From an uncultured Clostridia bacterium (GTDB lineage: Bacteria; Bacillota; Clostridia; Christensenellales; Aristaeellaceae), in the NCBI GenBank assembly GCA_945877525.1, contig CAMDVP010000058.1, positions 1 through 13,409 of the forward strand: a stretch of DNA of 13,409 bases, in the 5' to 3' direction. The position numbers and the translations under genes are program-made. The notes beneath the pieces are model-generated. The model worked only from the letters and a program-made list of their open reading frames with translations, was not told the origin of the DNA and did no database searches. Position 1 is the stretch's first letter. Each line of letters begins with the position of its first letter. This document shows, one piece after another, positions 5,321 through 12,682 of this stretch.

Positions 5321-7360
5321 TTACTGTAAATCCGTGCGAATGATATAAACAGTTACGGTCTTCATGTTTTCGGGACGCAGGTCATAGCCACTGTTTTGCG
5401 CGTTGTCGCGGGTTTCTTCATAAATGCGCAGCGCCTTGGGCAGATCGTCTGTCACGTAGGGCAGCAGCTTTTCCGCCACTTCCTTCTCGGCATCGGTCAA
5501 GGTATCCTTGAATTTTTGCGTCCCATCCGTATGCAAGGCGGCAGCGCCATCTTTGAATTCCACGGTGCCATCGTAGAGGGAATCAGCGCCTTCGGAGAGC
5601 GAGGCAGCGCCGGTGGACAAAGCAGCCGCCCCAGTGGACAAAGTGGCAGCGCCGGCGTTCAGCTGGGTCAACCCGGTATGCAGCTGGGAAGCGCCAGCAG
5701 CGGCCTGGGCCACACCGTCCGTATAGGGTTTGAGGCCCGTCACGAAGGTGTTGATTTGATCCAGCTGCGCTTTCAAAGCGGTCAGGCTTTCATACGCTGT
5801 TTGGGCGGCTGAGAGCTGGGCGACGATGGTTTCATCGGAAGAAAGATAAGCTGCTGTATGATCCTGGATCAACTGTTCGATCTGCTGCTGTACGGCAGCG
5901 TCGATCTGAGCCTTTATTTCCTCGGTTGCCATCTGCTGTTCGACAGCAGCGGTGATTGCGGCGGCCTGTTCAGACGATACGAGACCAGCCTGCACCGCTT
6001 GGGCGTATTGCTCCGATGTCATATTCTGCCCGGCAGATTGCAATACAGCCGCCAGCACCTTATCCTGAACAGCCGTTTCCACAGCGGATCGCACCTGATC
6101 AGTGTTTTTTTCCACCTGGGCCCGTACTGCCGTTTCCACCTGGGCTTGAGCGGACGCACGCAGGGTTTCGGGGTTCAGCTGGAGCAGCACCGCATCCAGC
6201 ACTTCAGCGTAGTTTTCCGCTGTCAGTTCGGGAATTTCGATTCCAGCAGCGTCCAGGCCGGAAGCGGAAAGCTGTGCATTGGCAGAGGAAAGGATCGCTG
6301 CAAAAATCGTCTGTGCTCCGTTATTCAGCGCTTCATTATTGGCAATGATGGTCGCAAGGCCCGTATCAAGGGATGCAGCGCCTCCTTCCGCATCCGCCGC
6401 TCCGGTGGACAGCGTCAAAGCCCCGGCAGCCAATTCTGCTGCGCCGGTGTTTAACTGAGCTGCTCCATCCCTCAGGGCGGAAGCGCCGTCTGACAGCTGC
6501 GCAGCGCCGTTCGCCAACGTCTCAGCTCCATCGTTTAGTTGCGTCAAGCCGTCATTCAGCTCATTGATCTTTGGAACAATGTCCTTGGTCTTTCCGCTGG
6601 TTTCGGGCAGGGTTTCGCCGCTTTGCAAAGCGGTCAGAAGCGTTTTGGCCTCGTCCAATTCTGTGTGAAGATCCAGGTCGATCCGGTCATCCAGTTCTTT
6701 GCAAGCTGCGTCGATGGGATCGGAGGTGGTTAGGGTCAGCAGCCAATTCAGCTCCGCATGATCGGCGTGGAAGGCAGCCGAAAAGGAGGTGGGCAGCTTC
6801 AATTCCGCGTCTATGCCGGGCACGGCCCAGCCCACCAGCACCTGACGGCCCAGGACGGTGATCGCAGCGGCATTTTCCAGCCTGAGATCGGTTACGCCCT
6901 CCTCTGGCAGCGGCAGTACGGTCACAGCAAGGGCGGGAAGCGGCTCGTTCGTTTGATAGGCGACGGTCAGCACCGCTTCGCCGATTTTGTCCTTCAGGCT
7001 GTCCACAGTAATTTCTTCCCCGTCCAGCGTCAGGGTCACAACGGGCAGGATGGCGGGCGTTTTGTCTGATGTGCCTTCATAGGTAATGTCCTTGCCCTGG
7101 GCCTGCCAGGTCAGGGTTTCACCGTCCAGGGTGAAGGTCTCTTTTCCGCCAACATTCTGGATGGCGGTCAGCAGCGTCCGATCCACGATTTCGTCCAGCC
7201 CATCGGCGTTTTCCAGATGGATGTTGTCAGTGACGCTTTTCACCGTACCGTCCGCAGCGGCGACAACATACACCCGTTCATGCTTGGTATTCTCCGCCAA
7301 ACCGGGCACGCAGCCCAGCACCATGATGGCGGTCAGCAGCAGCGCAACGATCTTTTTCAT
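5321..7360 (-). CDS. Secreted YhgE-like heptad-repeat protein, partner of the MMPL exporter
   Basis: A 679-residue predicted exported protein. The N-terminus MKKIVALLLTAIMVLGC... is a signal peptide, with likely cleavage after GLA (21-22); the Cys at 17 makes a lipoprotein anchor possible but the lipobox is poor. Two blocks of seven-residue repeats with the pattern xxLxxGA lie at about 264-340 and 548-610 (for example LNDGAETLANGAAQLSDGA), as in YhgE/Pip-type proteins, and are separated by a long Ala/Gln-rich helical region (about 400-545). Residues 30-240 look like beta-rich extracytoplasmic domains. Unlike full YhgE proteins it has no C-terminal transmembrane segments. It starts 20 nt after the MMPL stop with AAGGAAGG upstream, so the two are almost certainly co-expressed. 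Repeats of this type frequently accompany or are fused to MMPL exporters in Firmicutes and Actinobacteria. The likely role is an envelope-side partner in lipid or substrate export; exact function unknown. Confidence 0.8.
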   Translation of the reverse strand: MKKIVALLLTAIMVLGCVPGLAENTKHERVYVVAAADGTVKSVTDNIHLENADGLDEIVDRTLLTAIQNVGGKETFTLDGETLTWQAQGKDITYEGTSDKTPAILPVVTLTLDGEEITVDSLKDKIGEAVLTVAYQTNEPLPALAVTVLPLPEEGVTDLRLENAAAITVLGRQVLVGWAVPGIDAELKLPTSFSAAFHADHAELNWLLTLTTSDPIDAACKELDDRIDLDLHTELDEAKTLLTALQSGETLPETSGKTKDIVPKINELNDGLTQLNDGAETLANGAAQLSDGASALRDGAAQLNTGAAELAAGALTLSTGAADAEGGAASLDTGLATIIANNEALNNGAQTIFAAILSSANAQLSASGLDAAGIEIPELTAENYAEVLDAVLLQLNPETLRASAQAQVETAVRAQVEKNTDQVRSAVETAVQDKVLAAVLQSAGQNMTSEQYAQAVQAGLVSSEQAAAITAAVEQQMATEEIKAQIDAAVQQQIEQLIQDHTAAYLSSDETIVAQLSAAQTAYESLTALKAQLDQINTFVTGLKPYTDGVAQAAAGASQLHTGLTQLNAGAATLSTGAAALSTGAASLSEGADSLYDGTVEFKDGAAALHTDGTQKFKDTLTDAEKEVAEKLLPYVTDDLPKALRIYEETRDNAQNSGYDLRPENMKTVTVYIIRTDLQ
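5531..5719 (-). repeat. Coding heptad-repeat block 2 of the YhgE-like protein
   Basis: This stretch encodes residues about 548-610, where LxxGAxx units recur every seven residues (LNAGAATLSTGAAALSTGAA). The DNA shows corresponding 21-base periodicity and is a likely place for recombination between the two blocks. Confidence 0.7.
6341..6571 (-). repeat. Coding heptad-repeat block 1 of the YhgE-like protein
   Basis: This stretch encodes residues about 264-340, roughly ten consecutive seven-residue units of the form LxxGAxx, with Asn/Asp/Thr before the Gly. The same pattern returns at 5531-5719, so the protein has two matching repeat arms flanking a helical centre. Confidence 0.7.
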
Positions 7361-7380
7361 ACTCGATCCTTCCTTTCTTT

Positions 7381-9447
7381 TTATCGGGCAGCTTTCATAT
7401 CAAGGGTAGAATGCACGATGATCTTATCCAGGAGCAGCAGCATCGCAGGCAGGAGCAGCAGCACCACAGCCACGCTCAGCAGCGCTCCTCTTGCGATCAG
7501 GCGGCACATGGAGGAAATGATGTCCACATTGGAATATAGGCCCACACCGTAGGTGGCGGCGAAGAAGCCCAGGCCGCTGACCAGCACGCTTTGCGCGGCG
7601 GAGGATACGGCTTTTTCCACAGCCTCTTTTTTGTCCATGCCGGACAGGCGGTTCTGCTTATACCGGGTGGTCATCAGGATGGCGTAGTCTACCGTAGCGC
7701 CAAGCTGAATGGTGGAGATCAGGATGGGCCCCACGAAGGGCAGCTCCGTGCCTGTGTAATACGGAATGCACAAGTTAGCGGCAATCGCCAATTCTATAAT
7801 TGCCACCAGCAGCACCGGCAGAGAGAAGGACTTTTGCACCAGCATGATGATCACGAAAATGGCGATGATGGAAATCAGGCTGACCACCGTGAAATCGTGA
7901 TCGGTGCAGGCGATCAGGTCCTTCGTGCAGGGCGCTTCGCCGATCAGCATGCCGCCCTGGTCATATTTCTTCAAAATCTCGTTCAGGCTGTCGATTTGGG
8001 CATTGACTTCATCGGAGGAAATCACATAAGAGGAATTGATCAGCATCAGCTGATAGCGTTCTCCTTTTACCATGGACAAAACATCTTCGGGAAGGATGGA
8101 TTCCGGAATGCCCGCACCCAGTAGGCTGTCGATGCCGAATACGCTCTTGACGCCGTCCACCTTTTCCATTTCAGCGGTCATATCACGCACATCTTTTTGA
8201 GAAACGTCGCTGTCCACCAGCAGCAGGTGGGTGGTGGCCATATCGAAGGTTTCTTCCAATTTCTTGTTGGCGATCACTGACTTCAGTTCCGGCGGCATCA
8301 CCTTGCTCATGTCATAGTACACATTCACATGGTTGTAGCCATAGAAGGCCGGGAAGATCATGATTACCAGCACCAAAGCCAACACCTTATAATGCTTGAC
8401 CACGAATCGCCCGATGCCGCCCACGTCGGGCAGCAGGGGCTTGTGGCTGGTCTTTTCAATGGGCTTGTCAAAGAGCCGGATCACGCAGGGCAGCAGAACC
8501 ACCGTCCCCAACACACCCATCACAACGCCCTTGCTCATGACGATGCCCAAGTCGCGGCCCAGGGTAAAACTCATGAAGCAGATGCTCACGAAGCCTGCAA
8601 CGGTGGTCAGACTGGAACCGAGAATTGAAGTAAAGGTCAGATGAATGGCCTCCGCCATGGCCTCGTCCTTATCGGCGGTCAGGGCCTTTTGCTCCTTGTA
8701 GCTGTGCCACAGGAATATGCTGTAATCCAGGGTGACGCCCAGCTGCAGCACGGCGGCCACGGCCTTGGTGATGTAGCTGATTTCCCCCAGGAAATAGTTG
8801 CTGCCCAGGTTCCACAGGATGGAAACACCGATGCAGGCCAGGAAGATCAGGGGCAGCAGGAAGCTGTCCATGGTGATCATCAGCACGATGACGCACAGGG
8901 CTACGGCGATGCCCACGTAAATCGCTTCCTGATCCTCCACCAATTGCTTGGTGTCGGTGACCACAGCGGACAGGCCAGAAACGAAGCATTTTTCGCCCGC
9001 TGCTTTCCGCACCTGGTTGATGGCTTCCATGGTTTCCTCGGAGGAGGAGCCTTCATCAAAGAACACGGCGGAGAGCATACAATCGCCCCGCTGGAACATT
9101 TCCCGAATATCCGAGGGAATGATCTCCATGGGGAACATGCCCTTGGTGATGGAAGCGAAGCCGATCACGCTGTCCACATGGGGAATATCCTTGAGGGCGT
9201 TCTCCATGTCGGCCTGCTCAGAAATGCTCATACCCTCCGTGACCAGCAGGGAAAAAGCGCCTTTTCCGAAATCCTGAAGCAGGATTTCCTGGCCCTGCAC
9301 CGTTTCCAGGTCCTGGGGCAGATAATACAACAGGTCATACTTGGTTTTCGTTGCGGCCATGCCAAGGATGGAGGGCACAAGCAACAGCAGACACACCACG
9401 ATGACCAGGATTCTGCGTTTCACCAATCCCTTTGTGAATCCTTTCAC
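7381..9447 (-). CDS. MMPL/RND-family membrane exporter
   Basis: A 688-residue polytopic membrane protein with the internal duplication of the RND superfamily: one transmembrane helix near 13-30, an extracytoplasmic domain (about 32-170), a helix bundle (about 175-325), then a second helix (about 353-370), domain (about 371-515) and bundle (about 520-675). Each bundle carries the Asp-Tyr of the proton relay helix, QLGVTLDYSIFL (Asp241) and QLGATVDYAILM (Asp587). Such proteins export lipids, glycolipids or hydrophobic compounds using the proton gradient; the substrate here is unknown. I chose the GTG at 9447 because GGGAGGT (9455-9461) stands 7 nt before it; an earlier in-frame GTG at 9468 has no such site. 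It is the first gene after a strong promoter and lies 20 nt before its YhgE-like partner. Linkage to fatty acid ligase, carrier and hydratase genes favours a lipid substrate. Confidence 0.92.
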   Translation of the reverse strand: MKGFTKGLVKRRILVIVVCLLLLVPSILGMAATKTKYDLLYYLPQDLETVQGQEILLQDFGKGAFSLLVTEGMSISEQADMENALKDIPHVDSVIGFASITKGMFPMEIIPSDIREMFQRGDCMLSAVFFDEGSSSEETMEAINQVRKAAGEKCFVSGLSAVVTDTKQLVEDQEAIYVGIAVALCVIVLMITMDSFLLPLIFLACIGVSILWNLGSNYFLGEISYITKAVAAVLQLGVTLDYSIFLWHSYKEQKALTADKDEAMAEAIHLTFTSILGSSLTTVAGFVSICFMSFTLGRDLGIVMSKGVVMGVLGTVVLLPCVIRLFDKPIEKTSHKPLLPDVGGIGRFVVKHYKVLALVLVIMIFPAFYGYNHVNVYYDMSKVMPPELKSVIANKKLEETFDMATTHLLLVDSDVSQKDVRDMTAEMEKVDGVKSVFGIDSLLGAGIPESILPEDVLSMVKGERYQLMLINSSYVISSDEVNAQIDSLNEILKKYDQGGMLIGEAPCTKDLIACTDHDFTVVSLISIIAIFVIIMLVQKSFSLPVLLVAIIELAIAANLCIPYYTGTELPFVGPILISTIQLGATVDYAILMTTRYKQNRLSGMDKKEAVEKAVSSAAQSVLVSGLGFFAATYGVGLYSNVDIISSMCRLIARGALLSVAVVLLLLPAMLLLLDKIIVHSTLDMKAAR

Positions 9448-9454
9448 ATCTGTT

Positions 9455-9461
9455 ACCTCCC
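9455..9461 (-). promoter_or_regulatory. Ribosome binding site deciding the GTG start of the exporter
   Basis: GGGAGGT on the minus strand ends 7 nt before the GTG at 9445-9447. It lies inside the extended reading from the upstream GTG at 9468, which would make the first residues MCWEVTD; those are therefore unlikely to be translated. Confidence 0.75.
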
Positions 9462-9489
9462 AACACACTTACTTTTTCAAAACATAGTG

Positions 9490-9518
9490 TTGACTATCTC
9501 AACGTAACGAATTATAAT
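9490..9518 (+). promoter_or_regulatory. Plus-strand promoter for the second tetR
   Basis: TTGACT (9490-9495), a 17-nt spacer and TATAAT (9513-9518) form a near-perfect promoter reading right. The start near 9525 gives a leader of about 117 nt that contains the inverted repeats at 9529-9573. An imperfect dyad GTTGA-N5-TCAAC (9489-9503) overlaps its -35 box. Confidence 0.85.
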
Positions 9519-9539
9519 CATTTATGTGATTGATTTCAA
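9511..9539 (-). promoter_or_regulatory. Minus-strand promoter for the exporter/lipid gene cluster
   Basis: On the minus strand TTGAAA (9534-9539), a 17-nt spacer and TATAAT (9511-9516) form a good promoter reading left. Its -10 box overlaps the plus-strand -10 box in the shared sequence ATTATAAT (9511-9518), so the two promoters face each other and cannot easily be occupied together. The leader to the GTG at 9447 is about 57 nt. Confidence 0.83.
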
Positions 9540-9573
9540 TAATCAATTTGATTATCAATCGTTTGTTAAACAA
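9529..9573. promoter_or_regulatory. Cluster of inverted repeats, probable TetR operators
   Basis: Four overlapping or adjacent dyads are visible: ATTGATT-N5-AATCAAT (9529-9547), ATAATCAA-T-TTGATTAT (9539-9555), TTGAT-T-ATCAA (9548-9558) and TTGTT-A-AACAA (9563-9573). The recurring half-site is ATTGAT/ATCAAT. The first two cover the -35 box of the minus-strand promoter and all lie just downstream of the plus-strand start, so one bound dimer array could repress both directions. Which of the two TetR proteins binds is not shown by the sequence. Confidence 0.65.
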
Positions 9574-9641
9574 CACTAAACGTCCTGAAAAAGATTATCG
9601 AACAAAAAACCTTGGAATTGTTGAGAAAGAAGGCTGAAACC

Positions 9642-10235
9642 ATGATGAAATCCCCTGCGGCGACAGAGAAAAAAGAAGACCGCCGGGTGCGGCGGACAAA
9701 AAAACTGCTGACCCAGGCACTGACCCAATTATTGCAGGAGAAGCAGATCAACGAAATCACCGTCAAAGAGCTGACCGATCTGGCGGACATGAACCGGGGT
9801 ACCTTTTACTTGTATTATAAGGATATGTTCGACATGCTGGAGAAGATCGAGGACGGGATGTTTGAGGCGCTGGACGCCATCGTATCCCTGCACGAACACG
9901 ACGACGTGAGCCAGCAGACCAAACCCATTCTGCTGGATCTCTTCCGCTTCATCGAGGATAACCAGGAAATGTGCCGGGTGCTGCTCAGCCCCCACGGGGA
10001 TATGAATTTCCTGCACAGGCTGAACGAAGTAGTGCGGGAAAAATGCCTGAAGGCATGGCCCAACATCCGAAAGGAAAAAGGTGAAGCGGATTTCGATTAC
10101 CATTACAGCTTTGTGGTGTTTGGCTGCGCCGGGATCGTTCGCGCATGGGTCAACCGCAATTGCCCCGAATCTGCCGAAAAAATGGCGGAAATGGCTTATG
10201 GCATGATCCTCCGGGGAAATTTGGCGGACGTATAA
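9642..10235 (+). CDS. TetR/AcrR-family regulator, divergent from the exporter cluster
   Basis: A 197-residue transcription factor with a TetR helix-turn-helix at about residues 38-58 (ITVKELTDLADMNRGTFYLYY) and an all-helical C-terminal ligand domain of the TetR_C_7/8 type. The start is placed at the ATG at 9642, preceded by AAAGAAGG with an 8-nt spacer; a TTG ten codons earlier lacks a comparable site. It is transcribed away from the exporter cluster across a shared control region with overlapping promoters and dyads, the classic layout for a TetR repressor that controls itself and the divergent operon. It is followed after 29 nt by the PF06541 membrane protein. The HTH shares the FYxYYKD/FYYHFKD pattern with the other TetR in this window, but overall similarity is low. 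Confidence 0.92.
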   Translation: MMKSPAATEKKEDRRVRRTKKLLTQALTQLLQEKQINEITVKELTDLADMNRGTFYLYYKDMFDMLEKIEDGMFEALDAIVSLHEHDDVSQQTKPILLDLFRFIEDNQEMCRVLLSPHGDMNFLHRLNEVVREKCLKAWPNIRKEKGEADFDYHYSFVVFGCAGIVRAWVNRNCPESAEKMAEMAYGMILRGNLADV

Positions 10236-10264
10236 AGCGCTGCATAGCAAAGGAGGAAATGATT

Positions 10265-11059
10265 TTGGATTTTTCTCTCGCCGCGTCCTATCTTCTCTTA
10301 TTCTTTACGGCGTCCTTCCTGGGATGGTGCATGGAAGTGATCTGCAAGCTGATCCAGTTTGGGCGATTTATCAACCGGGGCTTCCTGATCGGTCCCTGGT
10401 GTCCGATCTATGGGTTCGGCACAGTGTTGATCACACTGCTTTTGAGCAGGTTCACCGATGATCCGCTGGCTGTTTTCGCCCTGGCGATGCTGCTGTGCGG
10501 CACGCTGGAATACCTGACGAGCTACATCATGGAGAAGGCGTTTCACGCACGGTGGTGGGATTATTCCGCCAAGAAATTCAACCTGAACGGCCGTGTGTGC
10601 GCCGATACGCTCATTCCTTTCGGCCTATTGGGACTGGGTATGATTTATTTTGTAAAGCCTTATCTGTTCCATCTCTATGGCCTGATGAGCGAAATGGCCA
10701 TGCAGGCTGTTTGCATCGCACTTCTGATCCTGTTCCTCACGGACACGGTGATTTCCAGCTTCACGCTGCTTCGCCTCCGCCGTCATGCCGCCGCTTTGGA
10801 CGGCGACAGCACGGAGGACATCACCCGTGCGGTGCGCAGCGCGCTCTCCGCCCAGCCCGTCCCGATCCGGCGCATCCTGCGGGCATTCCCGGATGCCAGC
10901 ATTTATAACCGTCGCGTGATTGCTGCCATGAAGGAAAGAAGAAAGAAACTGGAAAATGAAATCAAAGAAACAAAAACCAGAGACAAAACGGCCCTGGAAT
11001 TGAGAGAGAAGAACTTGCAGGATACCTTATCGCAGTATGCCGAAAAGCTGAGGAAATAA
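10265..11059 (+). CDS. PF06541-type putative ABC transporter permease-like membrane protein
   Basis: A 264-residue integral membrane protein with about five hydrophobic segments (approximately 7-28, 40-60, 66-88, 114-136, 144-168) and a charged, probably coiled-coil cytoplasmic tail (about 218-264). The conserved N-terminal pattern GWCMEV...INRGFLIGPWCPIYGFG and LEYLTSYIMEKAFHARWWDYS is typical of PF06541 (putative ABC-transporter type IV, CmpB-like), whose role is not established. The family name does not prove transport, and no ATPase gene is nearby. The start is taken as TTG at 10265, since AAAGGAGG ends 8 nt before it; the ATG at 10259 would be only 2 nt from that site. It shares a transcript with the upstream tetR and ends at a terminator. 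Confidence 0.82.
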   Translation: MDFSLAASYLLLFFTASFLGWCMEVICKLIQFGRFINRGFLIGPWCPIYGFGTVLITLLLSRFTDDPLAVFALAMLLCGTLEYLTSYIMEKAFHARWWDYSAKKFNLNGRVCADTLIPFGLLGLGMIYFVKPYLFHLYGLMSEMAMQAVCIALLILFLTDTVISSFTLLRLRRHAAALDGDSTEDITRAVRSALSAQPVPIRRILRAFPDASIYNRRVIAAMKERRKKLENEIKETKTRDKTALELREKNLQDTLSQYAEKLRK

Positions 11060-11060
11060 T

Positions 11061-11103
11061 AGGAATCAGCATAGCAGACAAAGCTGTATGCCGATTCCTT
11101 TTT
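11061..11103 (+). terminator. Terminator of the tetR-PF06541 operon
   Basis: AGGAATCAGCATA (11061-11073) pairs with TATGCCGATTCCT (11087-11099) with one mismatch, followed by TTTTT. It begins one base after the PF06541 stop codon. It also lies between convergent genes; the T-rich complement on the other side (CTATTATTTCC) may allow weak bidirectional use for the ubiB-like gene. Confidence 0.88.
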
Positions 11104-11106
11104 AAG

Positions 11107-12675
11107 CTATCTTATCTTTGGCAGGAACAAAGTGAAAGCAAGGATCAACGCAGATACCATACAGACAATTTGATACCACGATAAGCCGATCCATACCTGC
11201 TGCCCCGAAGTGCCCACGGCAGATGCCAGAATCAGCGCCGCGCAAACCAAGGCGGCGCATATTTTTTGCACCAAGGTCCGCGCCAGCTTCTCCGTATCTT
11301 CGCCCGGGTGAACATCGACCCCGATTCGTCCGTCGCCTTTGAGCCCTGTGCGCAGGGTATCTGAAACCAAGGCGGGAATATCCAGCGCTTTATAGGCACT
11401 TTCATACAGCGCTCGCGCGTCCCTTTGCAGATTGCCGCGCAAGTCAAAATCTTTCAGGAACTTTTTTCTGATCCGGGCTGTAGCCACCTGGGTCACGCTA
11501 ATGCCCGGCGCAACGTCCACCACCACGCCTTCCACGGTGGCAAGTCCGCGCACCAGCATGGATAAACCGCCGGGCATTCCGATATGGTTTTTCTTCATGA
11601 TCTCCATGATGTCGGTGACCACCTGGGACAGATCCATGGTGCCCAGGTCGATGGAACCGTAGCGATCCAGCATGGTTTCACAATCCTTATAAAGCTGCCT
11701 GCGGTCCACGTCGCCCGAGATGACGCCCAACTTCAATACCGCTTCCAGGCAGGCTTCCGGATCGTTTCGCGCCACGCCCTCCACGGCCTGGCTGATGGTT
11801 CGTCTGTCCCGCTCGGACAGTGTGCCCATCATGCCCATATCTAAAAAGACGATTTTCCCGTCCCGGATGCGGATATTGCCGGGATGGGGATCGGCATGGA
11901 AAAAGCCATCCTCCGTGATCTGCTTCACATAATTGTCCGCCAGCTTTGAGCCGATTTCATTCAGATCATAACCCGCCGCCCTCAGCGCGTCCTTCTCGTT
12001 GATGGGAATGCCCTCCACGTTTTCCATCACCAGCACAGAGGCGGTGGTGTACATGGGATAGAGCTTCGGCGCGGATACAAAGGCCACGTCTGCGTTCAGG
12101 CGGGTGAAGGTTTCCAGGTTGGACGCTTCGGTGAGGAAATTCATCTCTTGCTGGGCTACGATCCACATTTCATCCAGTACCCGGTTAAAATCCACCAAGC
12201 CTTTGTGAGGCGTGTACTTCACCAGCTCCGCCGCCCGTTTCAGCAGGATAATATCCCGGTTCATGACGTCATGGATGCCCTGGCGCTGCACCTTCACCAC
12301 CACCTTTTCCCCGGTGGGCAGCGAGGCTGCGTGAACCTGGGCGATGGACGCGCTGCCCAGGGCCTGCCGGTCAAAGGATGAAAACACATCCGAAAGAGGA
12401 CGCCCGTAAGCGTCCTCCAGGATGGTTTCCACCTGCTCAAAGGGCATAGGCTCCACCTGCGTGCGCAGGCGGGTCAGGGCGTCGCAGTATTCCTGGGGCA
12501 AAAAATCGGAACGCATGGACAAAATCTGGCCCAGCTTAATAAAGGTGGGGCCAAGTTCTTCCATGACAGCGCAGAGCTTATCCGGCGTCATCCCCCGAAC
12601 GATCTCATTGCGCCGCAGCACCTCCACGATCTCATTCAGCCTTTTTCGCTGTTCACCCCGCTGCTCCCTGTCCAT
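11107..12675 (-). CDS. ABC1/UbiB-family atypical kinase-like protein
   Basis: A 522-residue member of the UbiB/ADCK/ABC1 protein-kinase-like family. Visible hallmarks are the KxGQ motif FIKLGQILSMRSDFLP (Lys47-Gln50), the Ala-rich loop LGSASIAQVHAA (107-117), the ATP lysine in VVVKVQ (about 128), the Glu in QQEMNFLTEASN, the catalytic loop HADPHPGN (260-267) and the metal-binding FLDMGMMG (Asp279). Two hydrophobic helices at about 467-485 and 495-517 anchor the C-terminus. In bacteria UbiB supports ubiquinone synthesis, but Clostridia generally lack ubiquinone, so a role in handling another isoprenoid lipid or membrane lipid is more likely (inference). The ATG at 12675 was chosen: an AAGGAGGA lies 12 nt upstream, overlapping the end of the preceding gene, whereas extension would overlap that gene heavily. 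The gap to it is 7 nt, so translation is probably coupled. Confidence 0.9.
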   Translation of the reverse strand: MDREQRGEQRKRLNEIVEVLRRNEIVRGMTPDKLCAVMEELGPTFIKLGQILSMRSDFLPQEYCDALTRLRTQVEPMPFEQVETILEDAYGRPLSDVFSSFDRQALGSASIAQVHAASLPTGEKVVVKVQRQGIHDVMNRDIILLKRAAELVKYTPHKGLVDFNRVLDEMWIVAQQEMNFLTEASNLETFTRLNADVAFVSAPKLYPMYTTASVLVMENVEGIPINEKDALRAAGYDLNEIGSKLADNYVKQITEDGFFHADPHPGNIRIRDGKIVFLDMGMMGTLSERDRRTISQAVEGVARNDPEACLEAVLKLGVISGDVDRRQLYKDCETMLDRYGSIDLGTMDLSQVVTDIMEIMKKNHIGMPGGLSMLVRGLATVEGVVVDVAPGISVTQVATARIRKKFLKDFDLRGNLQRDARALYESAYKALDIPALVSDTLRTGLKGDGRIGVDVHPGEDTEKLARTLVQKICAALVCAALILASAVGTSGQQVWIGLSWYQIVCMVSALILAFTLFLPKIR

Positions 12676-12682
12676 GGCAGGC

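Noticed and set aside
5531..6571. CRISPR-like or tandem DNA repeats
   Set aside because: The repetition is in the protein (seven-residue units in a continuous reading frame), the DNA units vary, and there are no spacers.
8641..9507. A 288-codon plus-strand ORF opposite the MMPL exporter
   Set aside because: Antisense shadow: very rich in Gly, His and Gln, no ribosome binding site, and it runs into the divergent promoter region.
10145..10264. Upstream-extended start for the PF06541 protein
   Set aside because: The extra 40 residues overlap the tetR gene in another frame and precede a perfect ribosome binding site placed for the TTG at 10265.
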